Source: Bacteroidota bacterium (GTDB taxonomy: Bacteria; Bacteroidota; Bacteroidia; Sphingobacteriales; Sphingobacteriaceae). Taken from it: a stretch of DNA of 45,442 nt. Below, one piece after another: positions 42,069 to 45,442 of this stretch. Position 1 is the first letter of the stretch. The number at the start of each line of letters is the position of its first letter. The notes under the pieces were generated by a model, which saw nothing but the letters and a program-made list of their open reading frames with translations, was not told where the DNA came from and did not search any database. A program made the position numbers and the translations under genes. Location of the stretch: the NCBI GenBank assembly GCA_018266935.1, contig JAFDZL010000457.1:1-45442 (forward strand), read 5' to 3'.

Positions 42069-43823
42069 ATGAAGATCATAACCACCGAAGAATTTGCAAA
42101 AGCCACTAAACTGGATAAGCTGAAAATGCCCGGGCTGGCCGCGCTGCTGATGGAGGTGATGAAGATAAACCAGGTGAACAAACTGTTCGCCGAGGCACAG
42201 CCGAAGCGGGGGCCCGAATTTGTGGATGCGATACTGAAAGGCTGCGGCGTCGACATAGAGTTTGATGAACGCGAACTCAAAAATATCCCCGAAACGGGCA
42301 GCTTTATTGCCATTGCCAATCATCCGTACGGCGGCATCGAGGGTATGGTGCTATTGAAGATACTGTGTATGGCCCGGCCGGATTCCAAGATCATGGCCAA
42401 TTTCCTGCTGAAAAAGATACCCAACCTGAGCGATTATTTCGTAGCGGTGAACCCGTTCGAGAACATCGAACATTCGTCCAGCATCAGCGGGTTGAAAACT
42501 ACGATGGAGTTGCTCGCCAACGGCACACCAATAGGGATATTCCCCGCCGGCGAGGTGTCCACCTACAAGGCCGATAAACAACAGATAACTGATCGCATGT
42601 GGCACCCTGTCGTGGGCAAGCTGATTGCCAAGGCCAAAGTGCCCGTCGTACCAGTCTATTTTCACGGGAACAACGGGCTGCTCTTCAACCTGCTGAGCAT
42701 GATCCACCCTACCCTGCGCACGGCTAAACTCCCTTCCGAGCTGTTCAATAAGCAGGGACATACCATCAGGCTGCGCATTGGCAAGCCGATCAACATCGAG
42801 GAAATACCTGATTATACGAACGCCTCCAAACTGCTCAACTTCCTGAGGGCGAAAACTTACGCACTTGGCACTGGGTTGGAGGAAGAAAAACGCATATTTA
42901 ATCCGCGGAACCTGTTTAAGATCAGGAAAGAACCCGCACCTATAGCGCCGGAGATCAGTTCAGCGGTGCTGGAAAAAGAAATTGAACCGCTGCGCGAGAA
43001 TTACCGGGTATGGGTAGAAAAAAATTACGAGGTTTTTATAGCGCCGACCTCCTCTATCCCTAACGTCATCCGTGAGATCGGGCGGCTGCGCGAGGTCACT
43101 TTCCGCGAAGTGGGCGAAGGCACCAACAAAAGCCTCGACCTCGATGAATACGATATTTATTACCACCATCTTTTCATCTGGGACGTTGAGGCCAAACGGA
43201 TCGTCGGCGCGTACCGCATAGGTCTTGGCGACGAGATATTCTACAGCATGGGCAAAAAGGGCTTTTATGTGACCGAGCTGTTCAAGATCAAAGAACAATT
43301 TACGCCGGTGCTGCGCAAAAGCCTGGAACTGGGCCGCTCCTTTATCCGCAAGGAATACCAGCAAAAGCCATTGCCGCTGTTCCTGCTATGGAAAGGCATC
43401 CTGAAATACCTGATCGACAACCCGCGCTACCGTTACCTTATCGGTCCGGTGAGCATCAGCAACACGTTTTCGAAGTTTTCCAAGTCGCTCATCGTAGATT
43501 ACATCAACCGCAACCATTTCGACCATGAGATGGCGCAGTATGTCCGGCCGCGTAAGAAATTCAAGGTGGATTTCTCAAGCATTGATACCGACATCCTGAT
43601 GGCAGGCGAAGATAGCTTCAAAGGCTTAGACAACCTGATATCCGAAGTGGAAACCAGCACCATGAAGGTGCCCGTACTGCTCCGGCAATATATCGCGCTC
43701 AATGCCAAGATTATCTGCTTCAATATCGACCCGAAATTCGCCGATTGCCTCGATGGCTTCCTGGTGCTCGACCTGCAAAAGGTGCCGCAGGATATTTTGG
43801 ATAAGTTGGGGAAGAATTTGTGA
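42069..43823 (+). CDS. olsF: Bifunctional aminolipid acyltransferase (OlsF-like)
   Basis: 584 residues with two acyltransferase parts. The N-terminal half resembles PlsC/OlsA O-acyltransferases (about residues 75-260), with ANHPYGGIEG at 84-92, FPAGE and VPVYFHGNNG. The usual H-x4-D is here H-x5-E (His85, Glu91). The C-terminal half resembles OlsB/hemolysin-type N-acyltransferases (YEVFIAPTSSIPNVIREIGRLREVTFRE and onward). The fusion is known from OlsF of Flavobacterium johnsoniae and Serratia, which makes ornithine lipids; related Bacteroides enzymes make glycine lipids. The amino-acid head group cannot be read here. Confidence 0.8.
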   Translation: MKIITTEEFAKATKLDKLKMPGLAALLMEVMKINQVNKLFAEAQPKRGPEFVDAILKGCGVDIEFDERELKNIPETGSFIAIANHPYGGIEGMVLLKILCMARPDSKIMANFLLKKIPNLSDYFVAVNPFENIEHSSSISGLKTTMELLANGTPIGIFPAGEVSTYKADKQQITDRMWHPVVGKLIAKAKVPVVPVYFHGNNGLLFNLLSMIHPTLRTAKLPSELFNKQGHTIRLRIGKPINIEEIPDYTNASKLLNFLRAKTYALGTGLEEEKRIFNPRNLFKIRKEPAPIAPEISSAVLEKEIEPLRENYRVWVEKNYEVFIAPTSSIPNVIREIGRLREVTFREVGEGTNKSLDLDEYDIYYHHLFIWDVEAKRIVGAYRIGLGDEIFYSMGKKGFYVTELFKIKEQFTPVLRKSLELGRSFIRKEYQQKPLPLFLLWKGILKYLIDNPRYRYLIGPVSISNTFSKFSKSLIVDYINRNHFDHEMAQYVRPRKKFKVDFSSIDTDILMAGEDSFKGLDNLISEVETSTMKVPVLLRQYIALNAKIICFNIDPKFADCLDGFLVLDLQKVPQDILDKLGKNL

Positions 43824-43829
43824 GGTGGG

Positions 43830-43871
43830 TTGATTAATTGAATGAGTTGATTAATTGAATTGGTTGATTAA
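43830..43871 (+). repeat. 17-bp tandem TTGATTAA repeat
   Basis: TTGATTAATTGAATGAG (43830-43846) is followed by TTGATTAATTGAATTGG (43847-43863) and a third partial copy TTGATTAA (43864-43871). It begins 7 bases after the olsF stop and ends 11 bases before the start of the small secreted gene. Confidence 0.85.
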
Positions 43872-43881
43872 ACCTATCATT

Positions 43882-44301
43882 ATGAGGTCAGTATTTATCT
43901 CAATCGCGTTAATTGCTTCAGGGATGAGCGCTTTTGCTCAATCTACAATGGATAATTGCAACCTCTTTAAAAATATAAGATTCAAAAATGGAAGGGATAC
44001 GATAGTTGTGAAAGCTATTCTTCGGGATTTTTTGCAAGCGCCGCCGCGGGTCATAATGAAGAGTGGTCACCGACCTGCCATTTATAAATACCAATTCTCT
44101 GATTACATAGCCTTTCAACCTGAAAATTGCGATAAGAAATATATGGTGCCCTTGTTGTATTCCGCTGCGATTAAAGAGCCATTTACAAATGATACTAAAC
44201 TCGGAATTACTATTTACGCGACTTGTATCGTTTTTAACGAAGATTACTTAAAGGATCAACAATACGATTGCCTCGTGATCAGCGTTACCCGGGCAAAGTA
44301 G
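43882..44301 (+). CDS. Small secreted protein of unknown function
   Basis: 139 residues from the ATG at 43882 (MRSVFISIALIASGMSAFAQ, a clear signal peptide). An ATG at 43855 is possible but lies inside the tandem repeat. The mature part contains several Cys and beta-type stretches (DTIVVKAILRDFLQAPPRVI, LGITIYATCIVFNEDYL). No family was recognised. A convergent terminator follows. Confidence 0.7.
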   Translation: MRSVFISIALIASGMSAFAQSTMDNCNLFKNIRFKNGRDTIVVKAILRDFLQAPPRVIMKSGHRPAIYKYQFSDYIAFQPENCDKKYMVPLLYSAAIKEPFTNDTKLGITIYATCIVFNEDYLKDQQYDCLVISVTRAK

Positions 44302-44302
44302 A

Positions 44303-44320
44303 GATGCAAAATTTTGCGTC
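44303..44320. repeat. Small palindrome GATGCAAAATTTTGCGTC
   Basis: Nine-base arms with one G-T type mismatch; the core GCAAAATTTTGC (44306-44317) is perfect. It sits between the small secreted gene and the terminator. Similar short palindromes are common between genes in this group from general experience. Confidence 0.5.
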
Positions 44321-44325
44321 AAAAA

Positions 44326-44348
44326 AAAGCGCCTCTCGCAGGCGCTTT
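44326..44348. terminator. Convergent terminator between the secreted protein and phoU
   Basis: AAAGCGCCT (44326-44334) and AGGCGCTTT (44340-44348) form a perfect stem around CTCGC. The plus-strand A-run (44321-44328) gives a T-run for leftward transcription of phoU. Confidence 0.85.
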
Positions 44349-44383
44349 CCAATCAATCAAATCTAATTTTAAACTATTACTAT

Positions 44384-45058
44384 TTATTTCTTATCGCGAT
44401 TAGCGCCGGAGTGTTTCAGGATTTTGGCCTCTACATAGAAAATGATCTCCTCGGCCATGTTTTTCGACTGGTCGCCGATCCGTTCCAGCTTGCGGATGAT
44501 GGACAGCATGAATAAGGCCTCATTGATCCCCGAAACATCTGCCCTGATCACATCGGCGATAATGTTCGTGGCGTTACGATTAACAGCATCCAGCACTTCG
44601 TCGTGTTTAAAAATGCTGCGAGCCAGCGCGGTGTCCTCATTCTCAAAAGCGGTACGTGTATCGGTCACAATATTGATCGCCTCATCATACATGTGCAGAA
44701 TGCCCGTGCTTTCCAGGGTCGCAGCATCAAAATTCACCGTCGATTGCACCACGTATTTGGCCACGCCGGCAGCTATATCGCCGATACGCTCCAGGTTGGT
44801 ATTGATCTTCAATGCCGCCAGAAGGAAACGCAGGTCGATAGCGACGGGGCAATGCAGTGCAAAAATGTTCTCGCAATCGCGGTCGATCTTCAGCTCGAAC
44901 GAGTTCACGCGCTTCTCTTTCACCAAAACCTCTCGCGCCAGGTCCTTATCAAAGTTCACCATGGCCTCTTTGGCCTTGTTCAGTTGCGACTGAACGAGGA
45001 TCCACATATTAACAAGCTCTTTTTTGAGTGCGGTTATTTCGGTTTCTATTGGTGTCAT
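44384..45058 (-). CDS. phoU: Phosphate transport regulator PhoU
   Basis: 224-residue protein with two PhoU repeats of three-helix bundles. Landmarks are LAREVLVKEKRVNSFELKID, CPVAIDLRFLLAALKINTNLERIGDIA (with the metal-binding ERIGD), and the second repeat IIRKLERIGDQSKNMAEEIIFY. PhoU links the Pst transporter to the PhoR/PhoB system. It follows pstB after 54 bases that contain a 7-bp word array. Confidence 0.96.
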   Translation of the reverse strand: MTPIETEITALKKELVNMWILVQSQLNKAKEAMVNFDKDLAREVLVKEKRVNSFELKIDRDCENIFALHCPVAIDLRFLLAALKINTNLERIGDIAAGVAKYVVQSTVNFDAATLESTGILHMYDEAINIVTDTRTAFENEDTALARSIFKHDEVLDAVNRNATNIIADVIRADVSGINEALFMLSIIRKLERIGDQSKNMAEEIIFYVEAKILKHSGANRDKK

Positions 45059-45068
45059 GCTGTTTAAA

Positions 45069-45096
45069 TTCTAAATGCTAAACTCTAAATTCTAAT
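45069..45096. repeat. One-armed 7-bp word array between pstB and phoU
   Basis: Four words at 7-bp step: TTCTAAA, TGCTAAA, CTCTAAA and TTCTAAT (45069-45096). The common core is CTAA. No complementary arm is present. Confidence 0.75.
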
Positions 45097-45112
45097 AAGT
45101 TAATGCGCCATC

Positions 45113-45442
45113 CTAGCTAAACCTTCCTGTAATATAATTTTGCGTGCGCTGATCCTTAGGATTGGTGAACATCATTTTGGTGTCGTCAAACTCAACCAAC
45201 TCGCCCAGGTAAAAGAACGCCGTCCTGTCACTCACGCGTGCAGCCTGCTGCATGTTGTGTGTAACGATGATCAAAGTATAATTCTCCTTCAGTTCGTGGA
45301 ACAGGCTCTCAACGCTTGAGGTAGATATAGGGTCAAGGGCAGATGTAGGTTCGTCGAACAGGATCACTTCAGGCTTCATGGCGATAGCGCGTGCTATACA
45401 CAGGCGCTGCTGCTGGCCCCCCGAAAGGAAGGTGCCCTTTTT
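45113..45442 (-). CDS. pstB: Phosphate ABC transporter ATP-binding protein (5' part beyond window)
   Basis: C-terminal 109 codons of PstB; the frame is open to the window edge at 45442. The ABC signature [16 protein letters not shown] and Walker [19 protein letters not shown] are visible, with the His-switch in [26 protein letters not shown]. The protein ends in NYITGRFS. It is upstream of phoU in the same direction, the normal pst-phoU order. A methionine inside the signature region is not the real start. Confidence 0.95.
   Translation of the reverse strand, partial: KKGTFLSGGQQQRLCIARAIAMKPEVILFDEPTSALDPISTSSVESLFHELKENYTLIIVTHNMQQAARVSDRTAFFYLGELVEFDDTKMMFTNPKDQRTQNYITGRFS

Noticed and set aside
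43855..43881. Earlier ATG for the small secreted protein
   Set aside because: It lies within the TTGATTAA tandem repeat and would put nine residues before a normal signal peptide.

Overview
The window looks like a chromosomal segment of a Bacteroidota bacterium, most likely Sphingobacteriaceae (Mucilaginibacter/Pedobacter-like). The support is: TonB-dependent receptor paired with a DUF4249 lipoprotein, DUF3467 protein, a fused OlsF-type aminolipid acyltransferase, Wza with a C-terminal membrane helix, a pRiA4b ORF-3 family protein, and repeated TAnnTTTG-type -7 promoter boxes. Genus is an inference.

Layout. 1-3244: end of an exopolysaccharide export locus (Wzc-type tyrosine kinase, cut by the window edge, and Wza). 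3371-9425: housekeeping genes (S4 RNA-binding protein; dapD; heptosyltransferase-like GT9; TsaC-like; CCA-adding enzyme; pRiA4b-like; miaA). 9417-14313: surface-sugar segment. An AT-rich lipoprotein gene with a dimethylformamidase-beta-like domain sits between a decayed rmlA tail and an intact operon fcl-rmlC-rmlD-rmlA. 14430-18604: DUF3467 gene and a separately encoded two-component pair (propeller histidine kinase plus LuxR-type regulator). 18655-32307: a long leftward expression operon, in transcription order tRNA-Thr(TGT), tRNA-Tyr(GTA), tRNA-Gly(TCC), tRNA-Thr(GGT), tuf, tRNA-Trp(CCA), secE, nusG, rplK, rplA, rplJ, rplL, rpoB, rpoC. It mirrors the E. coli thrU-tyrU-glyT-thrT-tufB order and continues into nusG and rpoBC. 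32391-35880: small accessory genes (a PIN toxin pair and a DUF433/DUF5615 pair) around hpf, xerC and rpsU. 35917-45442: acyl-CoA dehydrogenase, TonB receptor/DUF4249, DUF2061, apt, a ComEA-like protein, olsF, a small secreted protein, phoU and a truncated pstB.

The most unusual signal is not a gene. Many spacers are built from degenerate short tandem words, mostly of exactly 7 bp, that run in one direction and then reappear as reverse complements. They fill all three tRNA-tRNA spacers of the tuf operon and the stretch before the first tRNA, alternating between two word families. They also occur at dapD/GT9, nusG/rplK, after the DUF4249 gene and at phoU/pstB; a 9-bp version lies between rpoB and rpoC. 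Other structural observations are a 41-bp imperfect direct repeat bracketing the DUF433/DUF5615 cassette, a diverged rmlA remnant overlapping the end of miaA, and hairpins at rplL/rpoB, tuf/tRNA-Trp and the xerC start codon. No CRISPR array, insertion sequence, rRNA or recognisable riboswitch was seen. All calls come from reading the sequence; no database search was possible.
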